DNA of 64,000 nucleotides from Lytechinus variegatus (taxonomy: Eukaryota; Echinodermata; Echinoidea; Temnopleuroida; Toxopneustidae), in NCBI RefSeq assembly GCF_018143015.1, contig NC_054741.1, forward strand, positions 59,208,197 through 59,272,196, given 5' to 3'. Each line of letters begins with the position of its first letter. Positions within the stretch are counted from its first letter, which is position 1. Below the pieces are notes generated by a model. That model worked only from the letters and a program-made list of their open reading frames with translations, was not told where the DNA came from and made no database searches. Of this stretch, positions 9,684 through 21,290 are shown in pieces. The translations under genes and the position numbers were made by a program.

Positions 9684-12600
9684 GTGGGCCAGCCATCAAC
9701 TACCTCACCAGCGGCCCCACCTATTGCTAAATCAAGTCTGCCCAGCTCAGTTTCTCCCTACATCCCTATCATTGTTGAATGCAAGTACATAATGGCTTAT
9801 CTGGATTGTGGCTCTTATATTTCCCTTATTAGTAATGAACTTTGGTCCAGCATACCTAATAATTACAAGGGGCAAATGCAGCCAATATTTTGTCATGCTA
9901 CTTCAGTAACCAGACAGAACCTTGATGTTATCGGAATAGTAACGCTCACCCTTCATCTTGGAGATAGAAGCATCCAACAACAATTCCACTGTGCGAGAGA
10001 TATCAGTCACCCTCTCATCTTGGGTTGGGATTTTTTTTCTCAACATCAAGCTTCGATCTCGGCACAGACATCTACATTTGAGATGCCGGGAATGTCAATT
10101 CCTTTGGCGGGCAAGAGACAAACCACCCCTCTTCGATGTAATGCCTTACTCGTTGACTCAGTATCCATCCCCTCGATGTCTGAGATGAATGTTCAAGCCA
10201 GACTACAGTCTCAACATGGCGTCACTCCCGATGGTTATGACGGACTATTCGAGCCTCAGATGAGAGAGCACCTTTCTTCTGCTGCTGCAAGGTCCTTATG
10301 CACAGCTCAGAATGGTCTTATCACAGTCTGTCTTATTAATCCAACAGATGATGATATTCAACTTCCGGCAGATTCACATCTTGGTCAGTTCTATTCGGCG
10401 ACTGGTCAGGATGATGAAGAGTACAAGATAATTGAACCGGTAGTGGCTTCAACGCAGAGCATTTCTTATAAGATCACTGATCTTCTCCCTTCTTCGGGTC
10501 TCTCAGACGAACAATATCGCCGAGCTGAACAAGTCCTTTCAGATTACTCTGAAGTGTTCAGCAACTCTGCTAGTGATATTGGTCACACTCACTTAGCTAA
10601 TCACCGCATACTCACAAGTTCTGAAGCCCCTATAAAGCAACGGGCATACAGAACATCGCCTGCTGCCAAAGTTGAGATCCAACGTCAAGTTGATGACTTA
10701 CTTGAGCGTAACATCATCGAAGAGAGCCATAGTCCTTGGTCCAGTCCCATTGTACTCGTACGAAAGAAAGATAACTCTTTCCGTTTCTGCATCGACTATC
10801 GCAAACTCAATGCGATAACGATACGAGACTCTCATCCTATCCCAAGGCAAGACGACACGTTAGACGCTTTGAATTCCTCATCCTTCTTCAGTGTAATGGA
10901 TCTCTCAAGTGGTTATTGGCAAGTTCCCCTTCACCCTGACGACAAAGAGAAAACAGCTTTTACGACAGGAACCAGCCTTTATCACTTTAATGTGATGCCC
11001 TTCGGACTTGTCAATGCCCCTATGACTTTCCAGAGGTTGATGGAAGTAGCTCTGCATGGCCTACATTGGACAAAGTGTCTGGTTTATCTCGATGATTGTA
11101 TCGTGATTGGTAAAGACTTCGATGACCATCTCAACAACGTAGCTGAAGTTCTCGAACGTTTCCGGCTCGCTGGATTGAAACTCAAGCCAAGTAAATGTCA
11201 GTTCTTCAGAAAAGAAGTCACCTACCTTGGACACTGCATCAATACGGAAGGGATCCAACCCGATCCTTCCAACACAGCGAAAGTCCAAGAATGGCCTTCT
11301 CCTAAAACAGTCACACAAGTGAGATCTTTCTTAGGATTGGCATCGTATTACAGACGGTTCATTCCCAAGTTCTCACAGATCGCCTCTCCCCTCCATCATC
11401 TTACACAGAAGAACACTCCCTTCATCTGGTCAGAAGCATGTGAGGAAGCCTTTCAACATCTCAAGATGGCCCTCATCAGTCCTCCTCTTCTTGCTTACCC
11501 AGACTTTGACAAGGAGTTCAGATTAGCGACAGACGCTTCGAATGATGCTGTCGGAGCAGTCTTATCTCAAGTACATAACAATAGAGAACAAGTGATTGCA
11601 TACTTTAGTGCCACCCTCTCTAAGACGCAGCGAAGATGGTCGACATTTGATCGCGAATTATGGGCGATCGTTTCCTCCATCCGACATTTTCGCCACTTCC
11701 TTAGAGGACAGCATTTCACTGTGGTTACTGACCACCAACCCTTGCTGAGTTATGAGAAACTACCCATCCAAGATGATACGACAGGTAGAAGAGCTCGATG
11801 GATGGTAGAACTCCACTCTTACTCCTTTTCTATCATTCATCGACGAGGCAGATCACACACTAATGCAGACGCAATGTCTCGTCACCCTTCGACTTCAAAC
11901 ACTGATACGCACCTCCCTCCTTCGAAGTCTCATGTGTGTGCCATGAACAATAGCAAGACTACTTGTTCAGTAGGTACACAAACAGATGCACCAAGAAATA
12001 AGCCCGTAGTAAATAGGCCTTACCTTCCTCCTTCGTTGCCTGAATCACCTGACTATCCAGAGTCAAATAGCAAACAATGTCTTCCTACGTCAGAAACATC
12101 CTCAAAATCAGACGATGATGCTCGTCTTCCTCCTTCATCGTCAGAGATTCTTAATGGCCTACGACTCAAAATCTTTCGTCATCAGCAGTTAGACAAAGAT
12201 GTACAAGTTGTCAAACACATGGTGATTGAAAAAGTAAAACTTGGTCCTAGAGAAATACGCCGTTATTCACCAAGAATGAGACGTTTCCTATGGCAATTGA
12301 ATCGTTTCAAGGTAGAGGATGGCATCCTTTATCGCACAAAGAGAGACCTGAAAAAGTCAACTATCCTCTATCAAGCTGTTATCCCACAGAGTTTGGTGCC
12401 TGAAGTTCTCAAACTACTCCATAGTCATCCTACTTCTGGACACTTTAGTACAGAGAGAACACTGTCTCGAGCCGAAAATGATATGTACTGGCCTTACATG
12501 CACCGAGATATAGTAGACCACTGTGAGACTTGCATGGCATGTGAGTCATTCAGAAACCCAACTCCCTCTCATCAAGCACCACTACAGAGTGTTAAGACAA

Positions 12601-14078
12601 GCTACCCATTCCAAACGGTTTATGCTGATATTGCGATGTTACCCCGCACTTCCTCTGGTTCTTCCTACATCCTTGTAGTAGTGGATCACTTCTCAAAATT
12701 CATCAATCTTTATGCTATGAAGGATCAAACAGCTACCACAGTATCAAAACACTTGTTTGAAGATTATGTCAGGGAACACGGTTCACCTGATGTATTACAT
12801 ACTGATCAGGGACGTCAGTTCGAATCTTCTCTTGTTCGTCAACTTTGTAAACAGTTTGGTATCAAGAAAACCCGCTCATCTCCTTACCACCCCCAGGGTG
12901 CTGGTATAGTAGAACGAACCAACCGTATCGTCAAAGACCAGCTGGCTAAATACTTGGCAGAGAGAGGAGGTGAATGGGATCAACATCTGAAACAGGTTGA
13001 ATTAGCATACAATTCGACTGTACATTCATCAACTGGGTATACACCTTTCTTCTTACTGTATGGCAGAGAAGTTCGCCTCCCCCATTCCGTACCATCCCCA
13101 GACACAAGATCGACTGGTATCACCCATCATCAGTATGTTCAAGATCTGCGTTCTCGCCTACATCGAGCATTTCAGTATGCTGCTTCACGCAATAATGCAG
13201 CTAGAGTCAAACAGCAAGCTACTTACAATAAGAAGGAAAGAAATATCCAATATCTTCCTGGAGATCTGGTTTGGCTCAACAATCCTGCTATGAGTAGAAG
13301 TAAGCTTGCAGCTAACTGGAAAGGACCCTACAGAATTGTTTCTTCAATGGGGCCCACAGTTCGAATCCATGGTCTACATGATGACAGGAAAGAGATGGTG
13401 ATACACAAGAATCGCATCAAACCATATCGATCTTCCACGGACCCATCAGATGGTAACTCCTTCAAATATCCTCCTTCAGGCAGACATCCTTACTTCAGTC
13501 AAAGTCTCCCTGATGGTCATAATCACAATATGACCAATCATCCTTACTTCATGCCTAGTGGTCATACTCACAATATGACCTCTCGTCCTTACTTCATGCC
13601 TAGTGGTCATACTCACAATATGACCTCTCGTCCTTCCTTCACACCTTTGTCTGGCTCCCTCCCACCATCTTGGAGTGGAGGCCAGGCAAACCTCCCTAAT
13701 GGTCGTCTCCATCTCGACGATCTACCCCAAAACTCTTCAGACGGACTACATCCACCCCGTAGTCCAGCCACTTGCTCTGAGGGACATCGCCTATCTAATG
13801 ACCAATCCTTGGCTCAACCCCCAGATGATGACCAATCCTTGGCTCAACCCCCAGATGATGACCAACCCTTGGCTCAACCCCCGGATGATGACCAACCCTT
13901 GGCTCAACCCCTGGATGATGACCAACCTTTGGTTCAACCCTTGGCTCAACCCCCAGAAGATGACCAAACCTTGGCTCAACCTCCTTGCTATGACCAACCC
14001 GTGATGGTACCCACTATAAGAACGAGATCTGGTCGCTCTGTTAAGAAACCATCAAGATATAAAGACTATGAACAATAA
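9684..14078 (+). CDS. Pol polyprotein region of the Ty3/Gypsy element
   Basis: A 1464-codon frame with all Ty3/Gypsy Pol domains in order. The aspartic protease has LDCGS near residue 40 and a downstream LILGWDF. Reverse transcriptase includes FGLVNAP and the YLDD box at about 468-471. RNase H starts near ATDAS at about 615. The integrase zinc finger (H-H-C-C) spans about 912-953, and the catalytic core has Asp near 980, Asp near 1040 and Glu 36 residues later (DX35E). A GPY-type module (WKGPYRI) lies near 1212. The tail carries two tandem peptide repeats: HTHNMTSRPYFMPSG-like at about 1279-1320 and DDDQPLAQPP-like at about 1372-1436. The frame has no conventional ATG of its own, in keeping with expression as an extension of gag. 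Confidence 0.95.
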   Translation: MGQPSTTSPAAPPIAKSSLPSSVSPYIPIIVECKYIMAYLDCGSYISLISNELWSSIPNNYKGQMQPIFCHATSVTRQNLDVIGIVTLTLHLGDRSIQQQFHCARDISHPLILGWDFFSQHQASISAQTSTFEMPGMSIPLAGKRQTTPLRCNALLVDSVSIPSMSEMNVQARLQSQHGVTPDGYDGLFEPQMREHLSSAAARSLCTAQNGLITVCLINPTDDDIQLPADSHLGQFYSATGQDDEEYKIIEPVVASTQSISYKITDLLPSSGLSDEQYRRAEQVLSDYSEVFSNSASDIGHTHLANHRILTSSEAPIKQRAYRTSPAAKVEIQRQVDDLLERNIIEESHSPWSSPIVLVRKKDNSFRFCIDYRKLNAITIRDSHPIPRQDDTLDALNSSSFFSVMDLSSGYWQVPLHPDDKEKTAFTTGTSLYHFNVMPFGLVNAPMTFQRLMEVALHGLHWTKCLVYLDDCIVIGKDFDDHLNNVAEVLERFRLAGLKLKPSKCQFFRKEVTYLGHCINTEGIQPDPSNTAKVQEWPSPKTVTQVRSFLGLASYYRRFIPKFSQIASPLHHLTQKNTPFIWSEACEEAFQHLKMALISPPLLAYPDFDKEFRLATDASNDAVGAVLSQVHNNREQVIAYFSATLSKTQRRWSTFDRELWAIVSSIRHFRHFLRGQHFTVVTDHQPLLSYEKLPIQDDTTGRRARWMVELHSYSFSIIHRRGRSHTNADAMSRHPSTSNTDTHLPPSKSHVCAMNNSKTTCSVGTQTDAPRNKPVVNRPYLPPSLPESPDYPESNSKQCLPTSETSSKSDDDARLPPSSSEILNGLRLKIFRHQQLDKDVQVVKHMVIEKVKLGPREIRRYSPRMRRFLWQLNRFKVEDGILYRTKRDLKKSTILYQAVIPQSLVPEVLKLLHSHPTSGHFSTERTLSRAENDMYWPYMHRDIVDHCETCMACESFRNPTPSHQAPLQSVKTSYPFQTVYADIAMLPRTSSGSSYILVVVDHFSKFINLYAMKDQTATTVSKHLFEDYVREHGSPDVLHTDQGRQFESSLVRQLCKQFGIKKTRSSPYHPQGAGIVERTNRIVKDQLAKYLAERGGEWDQHLKQVELAYNSTVHSSTGYTPFFLLYGREVRLPHSVPSPDTRSTGITHHQYVQDLRSRLHRAFQYAASRNNAARVKQQATYNKKERNIQYLPGDLVWLNNPAMSRSKLAANWKGPYRIVSSMGPTVRIHGLHDDRKEMVIHKNRIKPYRSSTDPSDGNSFKYPPSGRHPYFSQSLPDGHNHNMTNHPYFMPSGHTHNMTSRPYFMPSGHTHNMTSRPSFTPLSGSLPPSWSGGQANLPNGRLHLDDLPQNSSDGLHPPRSPATCSEGHRLSNDQSLAQPPDDDQSLAQPPDDDQPLAQPPDDDQPLAQPLDDDQPLVQPLAQPPEDDQTLAQPPCYDQPVMVPTIRTRSGRSVKKPSRYKDYEQ
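13800..13997 (+). repeat. 30-bp coding minisatellite at the pol 3' end
   Basis: About six copies of a 30-bp unit encode DDDQ(P/S)LAQPP. Copies differ at few positions. Two or three 57-bp repeats encoding the HTHNMTSRPYFMPSG motif precede it at about 13505-13640. Confidence 0.85.
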
Positions 14079-15839
14079 CATTGAAGCGGATTGATCAGCA
14101 GATTCTTACGACATTCGAATATACAGACTTTGATAGAACATTCATCATCGACAGAAGAATTATGTGATAGAGAATTTTCTACGGCAACACATCCTTTTTT
14201 TTCATCGATGAGAGAATTTCCTACCGATGTATTTTTTCTTCCCTTTTGATATTCACTAGAAGGAAAATACATTTGCAGTCATTACTTGTTTGAAGTTTGG
14301 TTTTTAAAATCTTCATTACTTAAAATTAAAAACATTTAATGTTTTAACAAAGACAAAACAAAACAAGCGCAAGAAATATTAAAGTGGTATATTTTATGGC
14401 TTTAAGTGAAGTGTTCATAGGATTAATTTTCATTTTACCTTGATAAGTAAAAGATTGAAAATGGAATCAGATATAGAAAGCAGCAATCGGATTTCATGAT
14501 TGTAATGCAATTTTGACTGCATTGTATTTACCCACCAGGAATGTGTTGATACTGCATTTCAGGATTTTATTTCTTAAAAAAAAAAAGTCTTGGCAAATTT
14601 TGAATGCAAAACAGTTTTCTTTGAATGACATATGCAAAACAGTTTTCTTTTTAATGATATATGCATTCATGTCCTCTGACTGAGATAACATTTATATGAA
14701 AGTGGCAAACCAATTGGTTAAAAATATCTTCAAATCAAGGGATAAAAGATTTTTGGCAATACTTTTGATTTTCATGAAAATTTACTCAGTCACTCACGAA
14801 AAAAAATGCAGTGATATTGAAGATTGGATTGTTTCGTATAAGAATTCAAATCTTGATATAGAAAGTATTCATTTACAGAATTTATAGTATATATTTATGT
14901 GAATTGTGAATATTCTTGAAAATATCATTTTTGCAACTAGCCATACTATTGATTAACTTGATTTTACACACAAAAAAAGCAAATAATTGTGTTCATTGTA
15001 TATTAAATATGGATACTTGATTTTGGAAATACAATGAAACCAAAAAAAAAAAGATTTTTTTTTCTATATTCCATCAAACACGGCACAGTATGTTTGGAAA
15101 ATGGAATGGACATCAATTTTGTTAAGACAATTTGGTTGCAAAGTTGGTAATTCGTTTGTTGATGCATGATCCATTTTCGCTTATGGCAGTTTGTTGTATA
15201 TTTTTTTTTTCCTTTTGGACAAGCATAGCTTTTTAAGGATATTGGTTTGGAATACTAGTGAAAAAAAGTAATATATGTTTAAACAAAAAAAGTGATATTT
15301 TATCTAAATTCACAAATATCACAAGAAATAAGTTAAGTTTGGAAAAAAAAAAAAACGAAAAAAAAAACTAATTGTATATTCGAAAATGCACATGCAACAA
15401 CAATATGCTGATACATATTGTATTAATGTACATGTATACTATTTGTGCTTTTGCAACTAACAGTCAGATGGCCATTGGTAATAGTTTATACTGATTTGAA
15501 TAATTCTTATTTCTCTTCGAAAGAAATATCAAAGTCAGAATATACATTTTTTTTTCATTTTTTTGAAATCGTCTGTTTAGTGACGACCGCTATAAAAGAA
15601 AGCAATTATTACATAGATTGGGTTTGGAAATATGTCAGTTCTGCTGATTGTTGCAAAAGTAATGACTTATTGATATTACTGTGAACAGTTGAAATTTAAG
15701 GTTCCTTCATTATTTTTTTTATCCTCTTGAATTTTTGGCCCGTTAAGAAAAAAAAGTTTGGTAGAAACATGAATAGAAACTTAAAAACTTAAGAGTGTAT
15801 ATGAAAAATGAGGACATTTTTAATGAAGAGGGAATCTTA
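14079..15839 (+). other. 3' non-coding part of the Ty3/Gypsy element
   Basis: About 1.76 kb of AT-rich sequence with no recognised envelope or other gene. It ends in the purine-rich GAAGAGGGAA at about 15825-15834, a likely polypurine tract just before the right LTR. Confidence 0.7.
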
Positions 15840-16472
15840 TGTAACAGTAAATTTTGCTGGGTCTATCTATTTTACTCTTTACTCTTACATTTGGCTTTCC
15901 ATACTTTATTGTTTACATTCAACTTGTTTATTTCCATTCCTACTCATCTCATCCTTCTTTCCATCCTCTCAATCCACATACATTGTCATGATCTCATCTT
16001 TCATTCCATCTCCACAATACATCTCACATAGCAACACAGGTTCATTGCATTTCATTCATTCATTCAGTTTCCCCTCAGTCATGCTTCCTGGTTTTCCATT
16101 AGCTTTCCACTCCACATGGTCTTATTGTTTAATTCTCATTAGGATTCAGTTTAACTCATGATCACCCTTCTCTATTCTCTGATTGGTTCTTATTTTTAAA
16201 TAGGGTTAGTTCATTTTATAGTTCATACCATTTTCCTTATATTTGATTGGTTGATTTCTATGATTATCCAATGTGGGTACATTGGCAGAAGATAAGATTG
16301 GAAAGTAAAGTCAGTGCTGATCTGGACTTCATCTTGTCAACTTCTAATTTATTTTGTGTTCACCCTATCTTCAGTTTAATAATTTTAGTTTAATTAAAGG
16401 AGAGCTTAGTTTGATTGAGTACAGGAGAGCATAGGAGACTGAGTTTGGAAGTGTACAAACGGTCATGTTACA
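15840..16472 (+). repeat. 3' LTR of the Ty3/Gypsy element
   Basis: A 633-bp copy of 7288-7920 with no difference noticed. It is followed by the target repeat ATAC at 16473-16476. Confidence 0.95.
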
Positions 16473-16476
16473 ATAC

Positions 16477-17579
16477 CTTTAATATTGGCGGGATGCAAAG
16501 AAAAAGAAAATAAATAAATGAAAAAAAGGAACATAAAAAATAAAAGAAAGGCGTCTGCAATTTGGCTTATTTTTGTAGTTTTAGAGGTTATAAACAGTGT
16601 ATGAATATTGTTGATTATAATACTCTTCTGCTACAACTATTAGTTAAAATAAATTGCTTAACATGCCAAAATAAATGGAAAAAATAATAATAATAAAGGC
16701 TGAAAAAAAAATATTCATAAATTTGATAACTGGAAAACAGAGATAAAAAGTCGGGAGCTACGTGCATGAGAAGAGCAAGGAAATCTTAATTGGCCTTAAG
16801 TTTAAAAAGGCATGCTTCTGCCGAAAGTTCTTTATGTCAATGGAATGTGTATAGTTTACATGCAACACAATTAGGGTATTTACACGCACAATACAACTCC
16901 GGCTTAAAGAGAATTAGGTGTTTTTAACATGATCCATGACAAATTTTAACATGATCCATGACAAATCAACCTGAAAAGGAACTATGGGTATTTTACATGT
17001 CCCAACGCAAGTCCAAAGTAAAAAGAAGTATGGGTGATTACAGGTGCCAATTTAACTTCAACTTAAAGATAAATCAGAGTAGTTGCCGTCAACATGAGTT
17101 TATATCGCCAGAGATCTGGTACATTTAAATGAATCGAATTTTGTGGAAACATGAAACCTAAGCCGGGGATCAATTACCATGGGCAACGCCAAAACAGGCA
17201 AATAAAGGAAAAGACTAGACAAATCCGTGGAATGTATGCTTACATGTACTTTGATTATTCATCAGAACTACACAATTTCTTGCAGAATCCACTGGCATAA
17301 ATAATGCTCATATGTATCTGGCATAAATAATGCTCATATGAACAAATGTTGGGGTCATTTTTCAGGTTCAGTAAACTCACTACCACAATTGATAGTTATC
17401 TTTGAATATCATTAAGGGTATTTACATGCCGTGTCCCAATGCAACTCCAGCTTTGATATAATTATATATAATTACAGTTACCATATTATATCCATACATC
17501 TGGATACCAATAAATTATCTCATACTGACATGCATGTACGGCATAGGCTACCATAAAGAATATATACTCGGAAATATTT
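16477..17579. other. Intergenic DNA with short local duplications
   Basis: No gene is supported. Two short tandem duplications are visible: AACATGATCCATGACAAAT twice at about 16926-16966, and TGGCATAAATAATGCTCATA twice at about 17291-17340. Confidence 0.5.
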
Positions 17580-18104
17580 CTTGTTTCTCCTTGCAGGGCT
17601 CGAAGAATCTGGCTGTTTGGCGACAGCTTACAAGGAGGGCTCGGGAGAGGGCCGTCACCACGGGGAACCACAACCTTGGGGGCTGATTAAAGGCTACGAG
17701 GTGTACTAGTTGGTGGAGCCGTGGGGGGTACTACGCTTCCCAACTGCCCGAGTGACCTCCAAGGGGGACTGAGATACAGCCCCATACCAACCTTAATGCA
17801 TTCACGTGGGATCCAATGGATTCAATGATTGGGCAGCTATATACTGCCAAAGAAAGTAGACAAGCTGGAGACAACGCACTGAATTCAACCAGAGCTCTAC
17901 GGCCTTGGTGCCACATATGTTTCTCAAGCATCTTGCCACGCCTTACTATTATGCACAAGAAAGAACTATCACCTCACAGGCAGCTAGTGACAATGTCAGA
18001 AAATCTGTGAACAAGTATATATGCCAAGAGAAGGATTCGGTGCATGCACAATGCGTCATTTATCAACCACATCTTACACTATCATGAACACCGGTACTAC
18101 AACA
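17580..18104. other. GC-richer unrecognised patch, target of the 9.8-kb insertion
   Basis: This stretch follows a pyrimidine run and CTTGCAG, and it is clearly GC-richer than its surroundings (17590-17790). It carries coding-like runs interrupted by stops in every frame. I cannot assign it. It resumes after the insertion at 27892, so it may be an older repeat or broken gene that the element split. Confidence 0.35.
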
Positions 18105-18168
18105 GAGGTGGCCAGGCGCGGATCCATGGGGGGGGGCCGAGGGGGCCTTGGCCCCCCCCCCCTTCGGC

Positions 18169-19216
18169 AAAAAAAAGAGAGAGGGAAAGAAAGAGAAAAA
18201 GAGGGGAAGAGGGGAAAGAAAAGAAGAAAAAGAAGAAAGGAAGAAGAGAAGAAAAAAAGAGAGGAAAAGGGGGGAAAGAAAAAAGGAAAAGAGAGAGAGG
18301 AGAGGGGGAAAAGAAGAGGGGAAAAGAGAGAGGAAGAGGGGAAGGAAGAAGAGGGGAAAAAAGAGAGAGGAAAGGGGAAAGAAAAGAAGAAAAAGGAAAG
18401 AGGGGGAGGAAGGGAAGGAAAAGAGAGAGGAAAAGGGGAAAGAAAGAGAAGGAAAAAGAGAGGGAAAGGAAAAGGAGAAAAAAAAAGAGAGAGAGGGGAA
18501 GAGGGGAAAGGAAGAGAAGAAAAAGAGAGAGAGGAAAGAAAAGGAGGAAGAGAAGAAAAGAAAGGGGAGGGAGAGGGAGGAAAGAAGAGAAGAAAAAAAG
18601 AGGGGAAAGAAAAGAAGAAGGGAAAGAAAAAAAGAAAAAAAAAAGAGAAGAAGAGGGGAAAGAAAGAGGAAGAGGGGAAGGAAGAGAAGAAAAAGGGAGG
18701 GGGAGGGAGAAGAAAAAAAGAGGAAGAGGGGGGAAGAGAGAGGAAAAGGAGAAAAAAGGAAAGAGAGGAAGAGGGAAGAAAGAAGAGGAAAAAAGAGAGA
18801 GAAGGGGGAAGAAAAGGGGAAAGGAAGAGAAGAAAAGGGGAAAGGAAGACAAGAAAAGGGAGGGGGAGAGGGGGAAAAGAGAAGAGGGGAAAGAAAAGGA
18901 AGAGGGAGGAAAGAAAAAAAAGAGAGGGAAAGAAAAGAAGAAAAAGAAGAGGGGAAAGAAAAAAGGGGAAAAGAAGAGGGGAAAGAAAGAGAAAAAAGAG
19001 GAAGAGGGGGAATGAAGAGAAGAAAAGGGAGGGAGGGGGAGAAAAAAGGGGAAGAGGGTGAAAAGAGAGAGGAAGAGGGGAAAAAAGGAGAAAGAGGAAG
19101 AGGGAAGAAAGAAGAGAAGAAAAAAGAAAGAGAGAAAGGGGGAAAGAAGAGAAGAAAAGTGGAGAGGAAGAGGGGAAGGACGAGAAGAAAAAAAAGAGGA
19201 AGAGGAGGAAAGAAAA
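18169..19216 (+). repeat. 1.05-kb polypurine tract
   Basis: The + strand is almost only A and G for 1048 bp; I count five pyrimidines (near 18850, 19013, 19059, 19160, 19181). Composition alone opens every frame on both strands for over 300 codons, so these frames are not genes. Such tracts can adopt triplex (H-DNA) structure. It directly follows the element's G-rich end, as a shorter purine tract does in the nested copy at 22976-23040. Confidence 0.95.
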
Positions 19217-21060
19217 TGATGTTCGAACCAAAAGGGCGCTGAAATGATGTTCGAAGGAATGTCAAAAATGCTGTTCGAACTGGGGGCAGAATTGATGTTT
19301 GAACGGGGGGGGGCGAATTGATGTTCGACGTAGGGGCGCCAAATTGATGTTGGAACTAGGGGGCGCCAAATTGATACTCGAGCTAGTGGGGGGCGAAATG
19401 GTATTCGAACTAGGGGCGCCAAATTGATGTTGGACCTACATGTAGGGGCGCCGAATCGAAATTCGAACTAGGAGGGCGCCGATATGATGTTTGAAGGGAT
19501 GCCAAAATGATGTTTGAAGGGATGCCAAAATGATGTTCGAACGGGGGGGGGGGGGGGCCGAAGTGATGATCGACCTAAATGTAGGGGCGCTAGATTGATG
19601 TTGGACCTACATGTAGGGGCGCCGAATTGATATTCGAACTAGGAGGGCGCCGAAATGATGTTCGAAGGGATGTTAAAATGATGTTCGAACTAGGGGGTGC
19701 AAAATTGATACTCGAGCTAGGGGGGGGGGGTGATATTCGAACTAGGGAAGACAAATTGAATTCGAAGGGATGCCAAAATGATGTTCGAACTGGGGGCCGA
19801 ATTTATGTTCGAACGGGGGGGGGGGGCGAATTGATGATCGACCTACATGTAGGGGCGCCGAATTGATATTCGAACTAGGAGGGCGCCGAAATGATGTTCG
19901 AAATGAGGGCGCAAAATTGATACTCGAACTAGGGAGGGGGGCCGAATCGAAGTTCGAGGTAGGGGGCGCCAAATTGATACTCAAACTAGGGGCGCCGAAT
20001 TGATGTTCAAACTAGGGGGCGAAAAATTGATACTCAAGCTAGAGGGGCGAAATAATATTCGAACTAGGGAAGGCAAATTGAGTTCGAAGGAATGCCAAAA
20101 TGATGTTCGAACTGGGGGCCGAATTAATGTTCGAACGGAGGGGGGCAAATTGATGATCGAATTACATGTAGGGGCGACGAACTGATATTCGAACTAAGAG
20201 GGCGCCGAAATGATGTTCGAAATGGGGCCGCCAAATTGATACTCGAACTAGGGAAGGGGGCCGAATCGATGTTCGAGGTAGAGGGCGCAAAACTTGATAC
20301 TCAAGCTAGGGGGGCGAAATAATATTCGAACAAGGGAAGGCAAATTGAGTTCGAAGGAATGCCAAAATGATGTTCTAACTAGGGGCCGAATTAATGTTCG
20401 AACGGAGGGGGGGGGGGCAAATTGAGGATCGAACTACATGTAGGGGCGCCGAACTGATATTCGAACTAAGAGGGCGCCGAAATGATGTTCGAAGTGGGGG
20501 CGCCAAATTGATACTCGAACTAGGGAAGGGGGCCGAATCGATGTTCGAGGTAGAGGGCGCAAAACTTGATACTCAAGCTAGGGGGGCGAAATAATATTCG
20601 AACAAGGGAAGGCAAATTGAGTTCGAAGGAATGCCAAAATGATGTTCTAACTAGGGGCCGAATTAATGTTCGAACGGAGGGGGGGGGGCAAATTGAGGAT
20701 CGAACTACATGTAGGGGCGCCGAACTGATATTCGAACTAAGAGGGCGCCGAAATGATGTTCGAAATGGGGGCGCAAAATTGATACTCGAACTAGGGAGGG
20801 GGGCCGAATCGATGTTCGAGGTAGGGGCGCCAAATTGATACTCAAACTAGGGGGCGCCGAATTGATGTTCAAACTAGGGGGCGCAAAATTGATACTCAAG
20901 CTAGGGGGGCGAAATAGTATTCGAACTAGGGAAGGCAAATTGAGTTCGAAGGAATGCCAAAATGATGTTCGAACTGGGGGCCGAATTAATGTTCGAACTG
21001 GGGGGGGGGCAAATTGATGATCGACCTACATGTAGGGGCGCCGAACTGATATTCGAACTG
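19217..21060. repeat. Satellite of about 30-bp monomers with TTCGAA cores
   Basis: Monomers of roughly 28-36 bp read like GATGTTCGAACTAGGGGGCG followed by CCAAAT or CCGAAT. Variants alternate GATGTTCGAA, GATATTCGAA and GATACTCGAA. The marker phrase CTACATGTAGGGGCG recurs near 19436, 19579, 19609, 19847, 20163, 20437, 20704 and 21027, giving higher-order units of about 240-320 bp. Short frames within it are by-products. Confidence 0.9.
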
Positions 21061-21096
21061 CCGCCTTGTTGTTGGCTCATTGTTCCATAAGTTTGA

Positions 21097-21233
21097 AATG
21101 CCTTGGCCTTGAGGTTTTTAGGCCTTGGGTTTCCATGCCTTGGCCTTGGCCTTGGGGATTGAAGCCTTGGCCTTGAGGATTGAAGCCTTGGTCTTGGGTA
21201 TTAAAGCCTTGGCCTTGGAGGTTTGAGCCTTGA
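21097..21233. repeat. GCCTTGG minisatellite
   Basis: Tandem variants of GCCTTGGCCTTGAGGATTGA, period about 22-24 bp, cover about 135 bp. On the minus strand they read as GFNPQGQ repeats, which I do not treat as a protein. Confidence 0.85.
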
Positions 21234-21290
21234 CTACAACACTGATGGATATATTGATAGATATTATTTACAGAAATTTTGAAGTTTACT

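Larger units (their letters stand above)
7288..16472 (+). mobile_element. Ty3/Gypsy LTR retrotransposon
   Basis: A 9185-bp element with two 633-bp LTRs (7288-7920, 15840-16472) that show no differences in my reading. Each LTR starts TGTAAC and ends GTTACA, and the 4-bp duplication ATAC flanks the element. The order is LTR, leader, gag, pol (protease, reverse transcriptase, RNase H, integrase), 3' non-coding stretch, LTR. The integrase-last order places it in Ty3/Gypsy (Metaviridae). Matching LTRs imply a very recent insertion. It looks largely whole, with perhaps one break in the coding part. Relatives express pol from gag by programmed frameshifting or read-through. Confidence 0.95.

Noticed and set aside
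13675-14004. A separate protein in another frame at the 3' end of pol
   Set aside because: It is a shadow of the 30-bp coding minisatellite; the repeat opens alternative frames on both strands.
14079-15839. An envelope-like gene between pol and the 3' LTR
   Set aside because: Only short AT-rich frames occur, without signal peptide, transmembrane pattern or family motif.
18021-19422. Several open frames of 320-440 codons on both strands
   Set aside because: All come from the purine-only tract: without pyrimidines on one strand, stops are rare in every frame. The peptides are only K/E/R/G or S/F/L/P.
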